Positions 35,744-44,626 of a stretch of DNA of 64,000 nucleotides are shown here, in pieces. The position numbers and the translations under genes are program-made. The stretch comes from JAABVD01 sp965204545 (GTDB lineage: Bacteria; Verrucomicrobiota; Verrucomicrobiia; Opitutales; UBA2995). Position 1 is the stretch's first letter. Each line of letters begins with the position of its first letter. The stretch spans positions 1,364,001-1,428,000 of the forward strand of contig CBDBFA010000003.1 of assembly GCA_965204545.1 (NCBI GenBank), given 5' to 3'. Below the pieces are notes generated by a model. It searched no databases and was not told the DNA's origin. It saw only the letters and a list, made by a program, of their open reading frames with translations.

Positions 35744-35778
35744 AAGAGCCGGGGGAAATGGCCTCCGGCTCTTTTTTT
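35744..35778 (+). terminator. Intrinsic terminator of the hsp20 operon
   Basis: AGAGCCGG (35745-35752) pairs with CCGGCTCT (35765-35772) around a G-rich loop, followed by a run of seven T. Confidence 0.85.
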
Positions 35779-35856
35779 GTATTTTCGGCTGAGCGCGGGG
35801 ATAAAGTCTTCCCTGTATGGAGGTTTGGGGGGCGGAAGCACGGAAAATTACATTTG

Positions 35857-38085
35857 ATGAAAACAGAAAAATTGTGGGAAATAAATGGTATGGGGCGTTT
35901 GTCCCACTCCTACCCCATGAAATTGATTCTGTCTTGTTTTATATCCTGTGTTTCCTTCCTGACGGTTGTCCCATCCGGACTGCAATCGAAGGCGGTGGAG
36001 ACGGAACACGCCAAACTGGAGTTGATTTCGGAGTGGACCGGTCTGGTTCCGGGGAAGACCAATACGGTGGCGGTTCGATTCGAGCTGGAGGAGGGATGGC
36101 ACACTTATTGGGTCAATCCGGGAGAGGTGGGACTTGCCACTGAAATTACCTGGAAATTACCCCCGGGGATCGAAGCGGGAGAGATTCAATGGCCGGCTCC
36201 GCTGTGGATCGAATATTTCGATTTGGTATCGTATGCCTACGAAGGAGAGGTGTTGTTGCTGGTAGACCTCGAAGTGGACGATGCTTTGGCCACGGGGCAA
36301 TCGGTCGATCTGGCCGCCGAGGTCAACTTTCTCGTCTGCGAGGAGGCCTGCATACCTGGATCCGCCAACCTGGAATTGACTTTACCGGTGGGCGCTGACC
36401 CGCAGCCTTCGAGCTGGAAGAGCGCCTTTGACGCGACCCGGAGCCGGCTTCCCCAAACGCTGCCCAACTACCGGTTGGGGGTTGTGGACAACGGGCAATC
36501 CTTTGCTCTGACAGTGATTGCGCCGGAGGGCATTCGCTTGGAAGATCGCGAAGTTACCTTATTTTCCCAGGACGGCTGGGTCGCTGCTTCCGAACCGCGG
36601 ACCTCCCTGGCCGAGGGCCGGGTTCTCACCCAGGTCTTGCCCAAGAGCGCATTGGAACCCGAGTCGGACCAGAACAGGTTCAGGGGAGTCCTGGTATCCG
36701 ATGTTCCCTGGGATGACCAAAACCGTTACCCTTCCCTGGCGGTTGACCAGCCTTTTACCGATAGCCTCACCGTATCGGGTTGGGTTGCCGAAGTGAATGG
36801 GAGCGCGGCGGTAGATCCGACAGGCAGCGCCGTTGCAGCCGTTAGTCCGGCCATTGGATTTTCCACCACCCTATGGTTCGCTTTTGTGGGGGGAATGCTC
36901 CTCAACCTCATGCCCTGCGTGTTTCCAGTGTTGTCCATCAAGGTGTTGGGGTTTGTCCAGCAAGCGGGAGAGGAGGCCTCAAAAGTCAAACGTCACGGCC
37001 TTGTATTCACACTTGGGGTGCTCCTTTCGTTTTGGTTGCTGGCCGGGTTGCTTTTGATTTTAAGAGCCGCAGGAGAGGAAATTGGTTGGGGGTTTCAACT
37101 GCAATCCCCGGGTTTCGTAGCTGTATTGGCCAGTGTGCTCTTCTTGTTTGGCCTCAATTTGTCCGGTGTTTTCGAGTTGGGAGAATCGCTCACTGGCGCC
37201 GGATCCCAATTACAGGCCAAGTCGGGCTATTCCGGCTCTTTCTTTTCCGGTGTGCTGGCCACCCTCGTGGCCACTCCCTGCACGGCTCCTCTAATGGGAA
37301 CTGCCTTGGGGGCAGTGATATTTATGCCGGTTTACCAATCGATGCTCGTATTCACGTCACTGGCCCTGGGTATGGCCTTCCCCTACCTCCTCCTTTCCTT
37401 TTTCCCGGCCCTTTTGAAGTACCTTCCCCGGCCTGGCGCCTGGATGGAATCGTTCAAGAAGGGATTGGCCTTTTTACTCTACGCATCGGTTGTCTGGCTG
37501 GCCTGGGTCTTTGGAAAACAGGTTGGGGTGACGGGAATGGCCGGTTTGCTGCTCGGCATTTTAATCATGGGCGCCGCCGCCTGGATCCGGGGCAGTTGGG
37601 GAGCTTTCTACCGGTCGAAAACTTCCCGCCGATGGGCCTCATCCATCGCTTTGCTCTTTCTGGTGGCCGGCGGTTACCTGCAGTACCTGTCCGCTCAATT
37701 CACTGTCGATGAAGTAGAAGTAGCATCGAAGGATGCGTCCGGGATTGCCTGGAACAATTATTCCCCGGCGGCGGTGGATGGCGCTCTGAAGGAGGGCAGG
37801 ACGGTATTTGTGGATTTCACTGCCACTTGGTGCCTGACTTGCCAGGTAAACAAGAAAGTCGCGTTCACCAGCGACGACGTCATTCAATTCTTTGAGGAGA
37901 ATGCCATACTTCCTCTCAAGGGGGATTGGACAAAGAGAGATCCGGTCATAACGCGGGAGTTGCAAAAATTCGGCCGCAACGGAGTGCCGACCAACATCAT
38001 CTACTGGCCGGATGGAACGACACGATTATTGCCGGAAGTCCTCACCCCCCGAATCGTCCTGAACGCATTCAGCAAGGACGCCTGA
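35857..38085 (+). CDS. DsbD-like thiol:disulfide interchange protein
   Basis: About 742 residues. Starts at 35857, 35890 or 35917 are all possible; the last gives the cleanest signal peptide (MKLILSCFISCVSFLTVVPS), and frames further upstream run into the hsp20 terminator. Order: an exported N-terminal DsbD-type domain with EGWHTYWVNPGEVG and CEEACIPGSA; a membrane reductase domain with the transmembrane cysteines in NLMPCVFPVLSIKVLGF and ATPCTAPLMGTALG; then a C-terminal thioredoxin domain with the active site ATWCLTCQVNKKV. It moves electrons from cytosolic thioredoxin to periplasmic proteins such as disulfide isomerases or the thiol peroxidase encoded at 186-701. Longer than E. coli DsbD (565) because of the large N-terminal domain, as in ScsB-like proteins. 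Confidence 0.92.
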   Translation: MKTEKLWEINGMGRLSHSYPMKLILSCFISCVSFLTVVPSGLQSKAVETEHAKLELISEWTGLVPGKTNTVAVRFELEEGWHTYWVNPGEVGLATEITWKLPPGIEAGEIQWPAPLWIEYFDLVSYAYEGEVLLLVDLEVDDALATGQSVDLAAEVNFLVCEEACIPGSANLELTLPVGADPQPSSWKSAFDATRSRLPQTLPNYRLGVVDNGQSFALTVIAPEGIRLEDREVTLFSQDGWVAASEPRTSLAEGRVLTQVLPKSALEPESDQNRFRGVLVSDVPWDDQNRYPSLAVDQPFTDSLTVSGWVAEVNGSAAVDPTGSAVAAVSPAIGFSTTLWFAFVGGMLLNLMPCVFPVLSIKVLGFVQQAGEEASKVKRHGLVFTLGVLLSFWLLAGLLLILRAAGEEIGWGFQLQSPGFVAVLASVLFLFGLNLSGVFELGESLTGAGSQLQAKSGYSGSFFSGVLATLVATPCTAPLMGTALGAVIFMPVYQSMLVFTSLALGMAFPYLLLSFFPALLKYLPRPGAWMESFKKGLAFLLYASVVWLAWVFGKQVGVTGMAGLLLGILIMGAAAWIRGSWGAFYRSKTSRRWASSIALLFLVAGGYLQYLSAQFTVDEVEVASKDASGIAWNNYSPAAVDGALKEGRTVFVDFTATWCLTCQVNKKVAFTSDDVIQFFEENAILPLKGDWTKRDPVITRELQKFGRNGVPTNIIYWPDGTTRLLPEVLTPRIVLNAFSKDA

Positions 38086-38109
38086 CCCGGACCTCCACCT
38101 GACATACTC

Positions 38110-39477
38110 CTATTTTCTGTCCAGTTTGGTGGTGGTAAGGGTGTAGAACGGATCCTCATGCTCCTTCATCCATTGATCCAGGATGGACCGTAGTTTTTGT
38201 TTAGGAGCCCGGTAGATTCGGCGGGAGGCCAGATTTTGAATTTCCTCGGGGTCGGTTTCAAGGTGGTAAAGCTCCTCTCCCCAATCGGTGTAGATATTGT
38301 ATTTCCAGTTCCGAGTGCGGATGGTGCGAATGGGATTAACCCAAGTTTGTTTGCCGTAATACTGGCCGATTACGTAATCGCGGTCAGGCCCGGTGTCCGT
38401 TCCACTAACCAGTCTGGCAACGGACTGGCCATGGCATTCGGGAGCCTGGGCTCCAGCCAATTCCAGCAAAGTAGGAACCGTGTCGACGTTGACCCAGTTG
38501 TAATCCGTTTTCCGGGGCCCGTTCGCTCCCGGAACGCGAATGGAGAGCGGTATGCGCATCATGTTCTCATACATGAAAGGCCCCTTGAATACGAGGCGGT
38601 GAAAGGTGTCCATGTCCCCATGGTCCGAGGTATTTACCACGATGGTATTTTCCCACAGACCTAGATCTTTCAGCTGGCCGAGCACCCGGCCCACGTGGTA
38701 GTCGTAAAGCTTGACCTTCTGGCGGTAGAAATCGCGGTAGCCCTCCCAGGTTTCCTCCTCGGCATCCACTATGAAGGCTCCCTGATTGTGCCGCATGAAT
38801 TCCTCGTGCACTTTGGGGACGGACTTGAAATTTTGCTTTTCCCAGGATTCAGGCAACCGTACATCCCCGATGGAAACCGCGCTTTGGCCGGGTTTGTAAT
38901 GGTAAATGTCATGGGGATCCAAGTACATGAGGAAGAGGGCAAAAGGCGTTTCATCCCGCGCATGCCGTTGCAGGAATTCGATGCCCCGCTCAGTCGTTTT
39001 CTGATCGTCCGTCTGTTTATTTTCTTCGCTCCAACCCGCCTTTGCATCGGGGTGGTCGCCCAGATGCCACTTCCCAAAGTATCCGGTGGTATAGCCGGCT
39101 TGCTGAAGGAAACTGCCGATGGTGGGCAGTTTGAGGTTGGTCCCGCCCAGGGCATTGGAGTTGTTCATCATCTCCGTTTTGTGCGGGTAAAATCCGGTCA
39201 ACATCGAGGAGCGGCTGGGAGAACATTGCGGGGTGGTGCAGAAAGCATTTTCAAACACGGTAGATTCCGCGGCCAGTGCATCCTGATGTGGAGTATGGAA
39301 AAATGAATCGGTTCGGCCTTGGGCTTGCCAGTGCTGTTGATCGGAACAGAGGTGGAGAATATTGTGTTTTCCCGCAGCCTCAAGGGCGGCCGCGGAATTG
39401 GGCAGAATGGCCGGAAAGGTCAGGGCCCCGGCCGCTGCGCCTGTGGTTTTCATGAACTGTCGGCGCGTTTGTTTCAT
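38110..39477 (-). CDS. Tat-exported type I sulfatase
   Basis: 455 residues. The N-terminus MKQTRRQFMKTTGAAAGALT is a twin-arginine signal (RRQFMK), so folding happens before export. The sulfatase core has SDQQHW (45-50) in the metal-binding position, the formylglycine motif CSPSRSSMLTG (85-95, Cys85), GKWHLGDHP, LDPHDIYHY and TSDHGDMDTFHR. It belongs to a different branch from the sulfatase at 15060. Substrate unknown; probably a sulfated glycan. Single gene, convergent with the DsbD-like gene. Confidence 0.93.
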   Translation of the reverse strand: MKQTRRQFMKTTGAAAGALTFPAILPNSAAALEAAGKHNILHLCSDQQHWQAQGRTDSFFHTPHQDALAAESTVFENAFCTTPQCSPSRSSMLTGFYPHKTEMMNNSNALGGTNLKLPTIGSFLQQAGYTTGYFGKWHLGDHPDAKAGWSEENKQTDDQKTTERGIEFLQRHARDETPFALFLMYLDPHDIYHYKPGQSAVSIGDVRLPESWEKQNFKSVPKVHEEFMRHNQGAFIVDAEEETWEGYRDFYRQKVKLYDYHVGRVLGQLKDLGLWENTIVVNTSDHGDMDTFHRLVFKGPFMYENMMRIPLSIRVPGANGPRKTDYNWVNVDTVPTLLELAGAQAPECHGQSVARLVSGTDTGPDRDYVIGQYYGKQTWVNPIRTIRTRNWKYNIYTDWGEELYHLETDPEEIQNLASRRIYRAPKQKLRSILDQWMKEHEDPFYTLTTTKLDRK

Positions 39478-39566
39478 TGGGAGGTATTGAGTGTCATTTC
39501 TGCGCTTCGAACGGAGAACGTTCTATAAACTGCGATTTGCACGACGCGAGAAAACCTGAAAATTCC

Positions 39567-42176
39567 CTAAATCTCGACCTTTTTGTGCTTCTTGAAATCA
39601 ATGCACTGACGAATAACCCGCCGAAGGGTGGCGGGCTCGACGCCGCTTATCCGGTTTTGCCGGGCGATTTCGGATGCGATGTCCCATTGTCTGAATAAGA
39701 TGCGGTAAGCGGCGAACAAACGGTTCTTGGGATCGTAGATACTGGTGGCTTCGGAAGTTATACCGTTGAGCTCGATGATGCGGATGCCTTCTCCGCGCTG
39801 AAGGTGTTGAACCGAGGGAACCCTTACGTCGTATCGCCCGAAGTAGAAGCCTGGGTAGGCTTGGGAGATCCGGTCGATGGCGGCGGAGAGTTCCGGAGTT
39901 GCCAGGTGCGTTCCATCGAGGAAGAGGCAGCCCCGGGAGTGGGTGCCGATTTCCGCCAGCGTCAGGGAGGTTTGAGGGGGCAGCACCTCGAATAATTTGT
40001 CGGCGTGCTTTCTCATGAAGAACGGGGCCATGGCAACCGCGCGCGGATCGTCCAGGATGAGTTCTTCCACTGTTTTTTCTCCATCTCCTCTCACTGCGAT
40101 GAACCTTTTGTCCGTAATGGAATAGATATTCCCCGTCTCGTCTTCCGGAAAGCGGTAGTAGAAAATTCCGTACTCCAACCCGTGAATGAATTGCTGGACG
40201 ATGATGTCGTCCCGGCACTTTTGAAAATAAGCTTTGGTGTCCTGATCCGATTTCAGGATGGCTACCCCCACCCCGCGCTCACCCACGTCCGGTTTCAGGA
40301 TGACGGGATAATCGAATTCCCCGCCCAGTTGGAGTTTTTTAAACCGCCGGAATTTTTCCTCGGGATCGAGTTCTTTGGGCAGCAGGGCAAAGGGGGCGAC
40401 ACCGGCGCCGGAGGCTTGGAGGGATTGGAGAATACGGTGCTTGGATTCGAGTGCCAGTCCGCTCAGAGGCATGGCCGGATTGGTGGCTGTAAACCAAGCC
40501 GGATGGCGTTGTTTCAAGCCCAGCCAAAGGACGTAGAGAACCACCGGGGGGTAAAATTTCCACAACGGCCAGAATTCCCAGCGGATAGTTCGGATCCACC
40601 TGCCCAGGAGCAGGCGTCGTCCCCTGCGGCTGAAAAGGGGAATCACGACCTTTACAAACAGAAAGAGGGTGAGGACGACCGCGATGAACCCCAGCAAGGC
40701 GTAATCCTGGTAGACTTCAAACCAGGCCAGCATTCGTCCACCCAGCCAGGCGCTCAGTCCCACCAAGAGCGGTGTCCACACCGAGGCGGCAAGGAGGAAG
40801 AAAAAGGAAAACCGCCACAGGCCCACACCCAATGCTCCGGCCGTGAAGTAGGTGGGCAAGCGGGTGCCGGGAAAAAACCGCGTCAGGAATATGAGCAGCA
40901 CGCCTCGCCGTTCGAACCACTGGGCGCTGCGGATCAAGTCCGTCTCGGAAATGAACCAGCGCAGGGGCGCTCTTTGGGCCGCTTTCCGTCCCAGAATCCT
41001 TCCGGCAAGGTAGAGCAGTATATCTCCAAAGAATATACCGATGAGGCAGGCCAAGGTGGCCGGAATATAACCGATAACTCCCTTGGCCGCCAGCAACCCC
41101 GCCCCGATACAGGTGAGGTCCTCTGAAACCAGGGTGGCCAGGGCCAGCAACAACATCAGCGTGGCAAAACTGATGCCACGGGCTCGGATCGTTTCGAAGC
41201 TGAATGGCTCTTGGGAGGCGGCTATGCGTTCGGGAGTGGCTTGGCTTTTCCTGGGAGCGGCGCCTCTTTCGGCCCGGGTGACAAAGTCAATGATGGGAGG
41301 AGCCGTTATATCGGGCCGGGTTATGATGAACAAATGCCCCTCCTGCAGGAGCTTCAACTCGCTATGCGGCAAAATGCGGTGGTGTTCCCGCGCCGTTTCC
41401 ACGGGAACGAGGTTGTCGTCTTCGGCGTGCAGAATGAGAGCGGGAACCTCGATGGCATTGAGGTACTCCCGCAAGGGCCGTTGGTCGGTATCGAAGAAAT
41501 TGCGGGCGTAGGGAACGTTGAGGAAGGCGTTATCCATCCAGCCGAAGTGAGGAATGCACTCCTGTAGGAACCACAAGGCGGCCAGTTGCAAGGCATGGAT
41601 GGCGCGATTGATGGTATAGTCTCCCAGCAACTCCAGTTCCTGAACCCCGATGGAGGAAATGAGAAGAATTGACTGCAGTTTATCCGGGAAGGCATGGGCG
41701 TATTCCACGGCCACCCCTCCTCCCATGCTGTAACCGGCGAGATGAAATTTTTCGACGCCGAGTTGGCTCAGCAATTGGTCGAGATAATGAGCGTGGGCCA
41801 GGATGGAGTAATCCTCGACCTGCAAAGTAGAACCTCCAAAGCCGGGAAGGTCCGGAATAATGAGCCGGAAGTTCCCCTGCAAGGCGCGGGCCGTGGACAA
41901 AAGAGAGGCCGAAGCCACCGGACTGCCATGCAGGAGAACGAGAACGGGCGCATCGTGGTTCTCGGGAGGAGTCCAATCCAGGTAAGCCATGGAAACGTAG
42001 CGACCGGTAGGCATGGTTCCACGCATTTCCTCAACCTCGAGGAAGGCTTGTCCCTTGATATAGGGTGCCTTTCCGGGTTGTCCCCACCGGACCATGTGAC
42101 TGGCCAACAAGACCAACAGGTAAATCAGCAGCAACCCCTTGCCGGAAATGAGCCAATGCTTGAGGGATGCGCCCAT
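39567..42176 (-). CDS. Three-domain fusion: alpha/beta hydrolase - VTT (DedA) - ATP-grasp
   Basis: About 869 residues (residues below numbered from a GTG one codon upstream). An N-terminal membrane segment (12-27) precedes an alpha/beta-hydrolase domain (about 75-305): oxyanion region LLHGSPVAS, nucleophile Ser151 in GYSMGGG, acid near HAEDDNLVP, and His282 in EGHLF. Next is a VTT/DedA-type membrane domain (about 338-510) with LTRFFPGTRLPTYFTAGALG. The C-terminal domain (about 575-860) looks like ATP-grasp: Lys629 in VILKPDVGERGVGV, then FGRYDVRVPS and RIIELNGITSE for Mg-ATP. DedA proteins move undecaprenyl phosphate or phospholipids; ATP-grasp enzymes join acids to amines. The ATG at 42176 overlaps the NRDE stop as TGATG, so translation is coupled. 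Confidence 0.8.
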   Translation of the reverse strand: MGASLKHWLISGKGLLLIYLLVLLASHMVRWGQPGKAPYIKGQAFLEVEEMRGTMPTGRYVSMAYLDWTPPENHDAPVLVLLHGSPVASASLLSTARALQGNFRLIIPDLPGFGGSTLQVEDYSILAHAHYLDQLLSQLGVEKFHLAGYSMGGGVAVEYAHAFPDKLQSILLISSIGVQELELLGDYTINRAIHALQLAALWFLQECIPHFGWMDNAFLNVPYARNFFDTDQRPLREYLNAIEVPALILHAEDDNLVPVETAREHHRILPHSELKLLQEGHLFIITRPDITAPPIIDFVTRAERGAAPRKSQATPERIAASQEPFSFETIRARGISFATLMLLLALATLVSEDLTCIGAGLLAAKGVIGYIPATLACLIGIFFGDILLYLAGRILGRKAAQRAPLRWFISETDLIRSAQWFERRGVLLIFLTRFFPGTRLPTYFTAGALGVGLWRFSFFFLLAASVWTPLLVGLSAWLGGRMLAWFEVYQDYALLGFIAVVLTLFLFVKVVIPLFSRRGRRLLLGRWIRTIRWEFWPLWKFYPPVVLYVLWLGLKQRHPAWFTATNPAMPLSGLALESKHRILQSLQASGAGVAPFALLPKELDPEEKFRRFKKLQLGGEFDYPVILKPDVGERGVGVAILKSDQDTKAYFQKCRDDIIVQQFIHGLEYGIFYYRFPEDETGNIYSITDKRFIAVRGDGEKTVEELILDDPRAVAMAPFFMRKHADKLFEVLPPQTSLTLAEIGTHSRGCLFLDGTHLATPELSAAIDRISQAYPGFYFGRYDVRVPSVQHLQRGEGIRIIELNGITSEATSIYDPKNRLFAAYRILFRQWDIASEIARQNRISGVEPATLRRVIRQCIDFKKHKKVEI

Positions 42177-42910
42177 CACGGAGGTTTCCTGGGAATGGAG
42201 ACGGACACCGGATCACTCAATTCGGGAAAATCACTACTTCTTTCCCGGTAGGTGAAACGTATTTCTCTTCTCGATACGGTTATTTGGCTGAGGCTGACGG
42301 TGCGGGCGTCCGGCCGCGTCATAAACGGTGAATATGCGCTCCGGTCGGGGTCGTGACTTTGGTGGAATCGGACCAGCCGTTCCGGCGCACATTTGAGACT
42401 TGGAATTTGCCTTCGAAAACCAGCTCTGCGCTTGGCCACGACCGCCTCGGTTTGGAAAGCGGAAGTGGTGAGGGGAAGCTCGTCAAAACCGGGTTGGGAA
42501 ATACGGGCCCTTTTTCCCGTCCAGGTGATGAGCACGGTGCGGCATGCCGGATCGATACCCAAGAAAAGAAAGGAGGGGAAGCGGGAAAGATCGGCCGAGG
42601 CAAAGAAATTTTCCACTTTATCCAGGTCGTCGAAAGTGCGGCAGTCCAATGGGAGACGCCCCCGCGAGAGCGGGGTCTTGGGGCGATGCCAATCCCGGGA
42701 TTCATAAAAATTCAACAGACCCAGGGTCAGGCCGTGGGAATTGGCCAGAAGCCAAGTCCCTCCCCCATCGGGGTCCCGCGGACAAATATAGGCCAAGGAG
42801 TCCTCGACATGGGGCTGGGGAGGGAGCCCTTCGCTGCGCCTTTTGCTTTCGTCCCGGTTGAATAAAAGTGTGTAACCTTCCGATTGTTGGCACCAGCTTA
42901 CAGTGCACAT
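42176..42910 (-). CDS. NRDE/TANGO2-family protein
   Basis: 244 residues from the ATG at 42910, giving the family's typical N-terminus MCTVSWCQQSEGYTLLFNRD with the NRDE-like NRDES motif. Other landmarks: GGGTWLLANSHGLTLGLLNF and SRGRLPLDC. TANGO2/NRDE proteins have a fold like Ntn hydrolases, often with Cys at position 2 as here, and have been linked to haem or lipid handling in eukaryotes; no reaction is established in bacteria. It overlaps dinB by 13 nt and the fusion gene by one base, so the three form a tight operon. Confidence 0.85.
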   Translation of the reverse strand: MCTVSWCQQSEGYTLLFNRDESKRRSEGLPPQPHVEDSLAYICPRDPDGGGTWLLANSHGLTLGLLNFYESRDWHRPKTPLSRGRLPLDCRTFDDLDKVENFFASADLSRFPSFLFLGIDPACRTVLITWTGKRARISQPGFDELPLTTSAFQTEAVVAKRRAGFRRQIPSLKCAPERLVRFHQSHDPDRSAYSPFMTRPDARTVSLSQITVSRREIRFTYRERSSDFPELSDPVSVSIPRKPP

Positions 42911-43428
42911 TGGGGATGGCGAGCGTTTCGAAAGCGAAGCGTGGAAGGGGCCACTCCAAAATTTTTCGGCAGGTTCGATCCATCCTCGGAGCACAAAGTG
43001 GCGATAAAGGCATAATGGTGAATGGTATGGCTTATGAGGAATTGCAATTCGCGGCGCAGGCTGGACCTGCTCCAAGGTCCGGTCTCCGGATGGGTGGCTC
43101 CGCTGTCCATTTTAATTTTCAAGGCCCGGTCGAAGTCTTCTCTCTGCAGGGTCCCGAGAAAAACCGTCAGTTCCAGCATCTTCCGGGCGGCGTATTCCGG
43201 ATTTGTTTCCAGAAATTCCTCCCTCGACCGGGCATCGTAATCGATTTTGCCGGACTTTACCCCGGCCTGAAAACAGAGAAAGTGATCGAGGTTGTGCCGA
43301 AGATGTCCACCGATGGTGGAATGGTAGCAATTGGAATGGGGCTTCACATACTGTTCCGGCGTCAAGGAACCCAGCAGTTGGATGCCTTGTTTCAAGCAGG
43401 CGATGGTGTCATGCAAAATGAGTTCCAT
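42898..43428 (-). CDS. DinB-like four-helix protein
   Basis: 176 residues of the DinB/YfiT-like four-helix-bundle family. Likely metal-binding histidines lie in GGHLRHNLDHFL and in SHTIHHYAFIATL, the usual H...HxxxH arrangement. Members include thiol-dependent transferases (for bacillithiol or mycothiol) and uncharacterised proteins, so no reaction is assigned. First gene of the operon with the NRDE protein and the hydrolase-VTT-ATP-grasp fusion. Confidence 0.85.
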   Translation of the reverse strand: MELILHDTIACLKQGIQLLGSLTPEQYVKPHSNCYHSTIGGHLRHNLDHFLCFQAGVKSGKIDYDARSREEFLETNPEYAARKMLELTVFLGTLQREDFDRALKIKMDSGATHPETGPWSRSSLRRELQFLISHTIHHYAFIATLCSEDGSNLPKNFGVAPSTLRFRNARHPQCAL

Positions 43429-43569
43429 GTTGCGGAAGATCGAAATCGGGCTTCAGGATTCGTTTCGAAGCTTCATTTGGCGCAAACGAAGCGGAAGGGG
43501 TCAATTCTTAAATCCAGGCCCTCCTTCTACCATACCCTTATCCCCTCCGAATCCTTGCCCCTTGGTCCG

Positions 43570-43650
43570 CATTTCTCACAAAATTCGTCAAGGGCCAACC
43601 GTCATCAACAGCCAGAAGTGATGTAAATTAATTTAAAGAACGCCACGCTA
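43570..43650. repeat. AT-rich dispersed element at a gene end
   Basis: GCATTTCTCACAAAATTCGT, then CATCAACAGCC and GATGTAAATTAATTTAAAGA, resemble the edges of hairpin blocks A and B (28105-28168 and 55103-55192) and the stretch at 161-192. It lies directly after the fcl stop codon (minus strand). No gene is visible in 43429-43661. Confidence 0.5.
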
Positions 43651-43661
43651 GGCAGGAAGGG

Positions 43662-44609
43662 TCAGGAGCGGAGGCGGCCGGTTTTGAGTTCCTGCAAATA
43701 GGACTGGTAAGTTTTGGTAAGGCCGGCGGGCAGGGCGATTTTTCTGCGCCAACCCAACCGTTTGAGCAGGGAAATGTCCAAAAGCCTCCGGGGCGCTCCG
43801 TCAGGTTTGGCGGTGTCGTGCAGGATTTCCCCCCGATACCCCACCGTCCTTCGTATCAGCCGGGCCAAATCATCGATGGAAATTTCATCCCCGCTCCCGA
43901 CGTTTACCCAATCGGGCGGGTTTTCCAAACCCATCAGGTAGATGGCGGCATCGGCCAAGTCGTCCACGTGGAGAAATTCCCTCCTTGGGGTTCCCGTTCC
44001 CCAGATGACCATCCGGGGGGTTCCGCTTTCCCTGGCTTGGTGAAACCTGCGGATCAAGGCGGGTATTACGTGGGAGCACTGCAAATCGTATTTATCGCCG
44101 GGGCCATAGAGGTTGGCGGGCATGAGGGAATGGAAAACCACGCCGTATTGCCTGCGGTAGTACTGGCACAATTTCAGGGCGGCAATCTTGGCGACGGCAT
44201 AGGGCTCATTGGTCGGTTCCAATTCCCCGCTGAGCAAACTGCTCTCCGGAGTGGGTTGGGGGGCGAATTTTGGGTAAATGCAGGAACTCCCCAGAAAGAG
44301 GAGTCGCTTTACGCCGAATTCATGGGCGGCATGGATTTGGTGGATGGCGATGGCCAGGTTCTGGTAGATAAACTCTGCCGGGAAGGCGCTGTTGGCTCCG
44401 ATACCGCCCACCCTGGCCGCGGCCACAATGACCGCATCCGGCCTTTCCCGCTCGAAGAACCGCCGAACGGCCGATTGATCGGTCAAGTCCAACTCCCGGC
44501 GAGCAGCGGTTTCAATTTTCTCGTAACCCAGGGACTCGAGTTTTCGCAGGAGGGCCGAGCCAACCATGCCTTCATGGCCGGAAACAAACACTTTCCACGA
44601 GGGATCCAT
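43662..44609 (-). CDS. fcl: GDP-L-fucose synthase
   Basis: 315 residues from the ATG at 44609; a TTG at 44630, overlapping the gmd stop, would add seven. It converts GDP-4-keto-6-deoxymannose to GDP-L-fucose by epimerisation and NADPH-dependent reduction. The Rossmann motif is GHEGMVGSALL, the catalytic Ser in GSSCIYPKFAPQP, and the Tyr-Lys pair in YAVAKIAALKLC; AANLYGPGDKYD and RREFLHVDDLADA are also typical. It lies directly downstream of gmd. The product feeds fucosylated surface polysaccharide. Confidence 0.95.
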   Translation of the reverse strand: MDPSWKVFVSGHEGMVGSALLRKLESLGYEKIETAARRELDLTDQSAVRRFFERERPDAVIVAAARVGGIGANSAFPAEFIYQNLAIAIHQIHAAHEFGVKRLLFLGSSCIYPKFAPQPTPESSLLSGELEPTNEPYAVAKIAALKLCQYYRRQYGVVFHSLMPANLYGPGDKYDLQCSHVIPALIRRFHQARESGTPRMVIWGTGTPRREFLHVDDLADAAIYLMGLENPPDWVNVGSGDEISIDDLARLIRRTVGYRGEILHDTAKPDGAPRRLLDISLLKRLGWRRKIALPAGLTKTYQSYLQELKTGRLRS

Positions 44610-44626
44610 TGTTTTGCGGGGAAGGG

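Noticed and set aside
40005..41126. 373-codon plus-strand frame
   Set aside because: Antisense shadow of the hydrolase-VTT-ATP-grasp gene; low-complexity composition and no family match.
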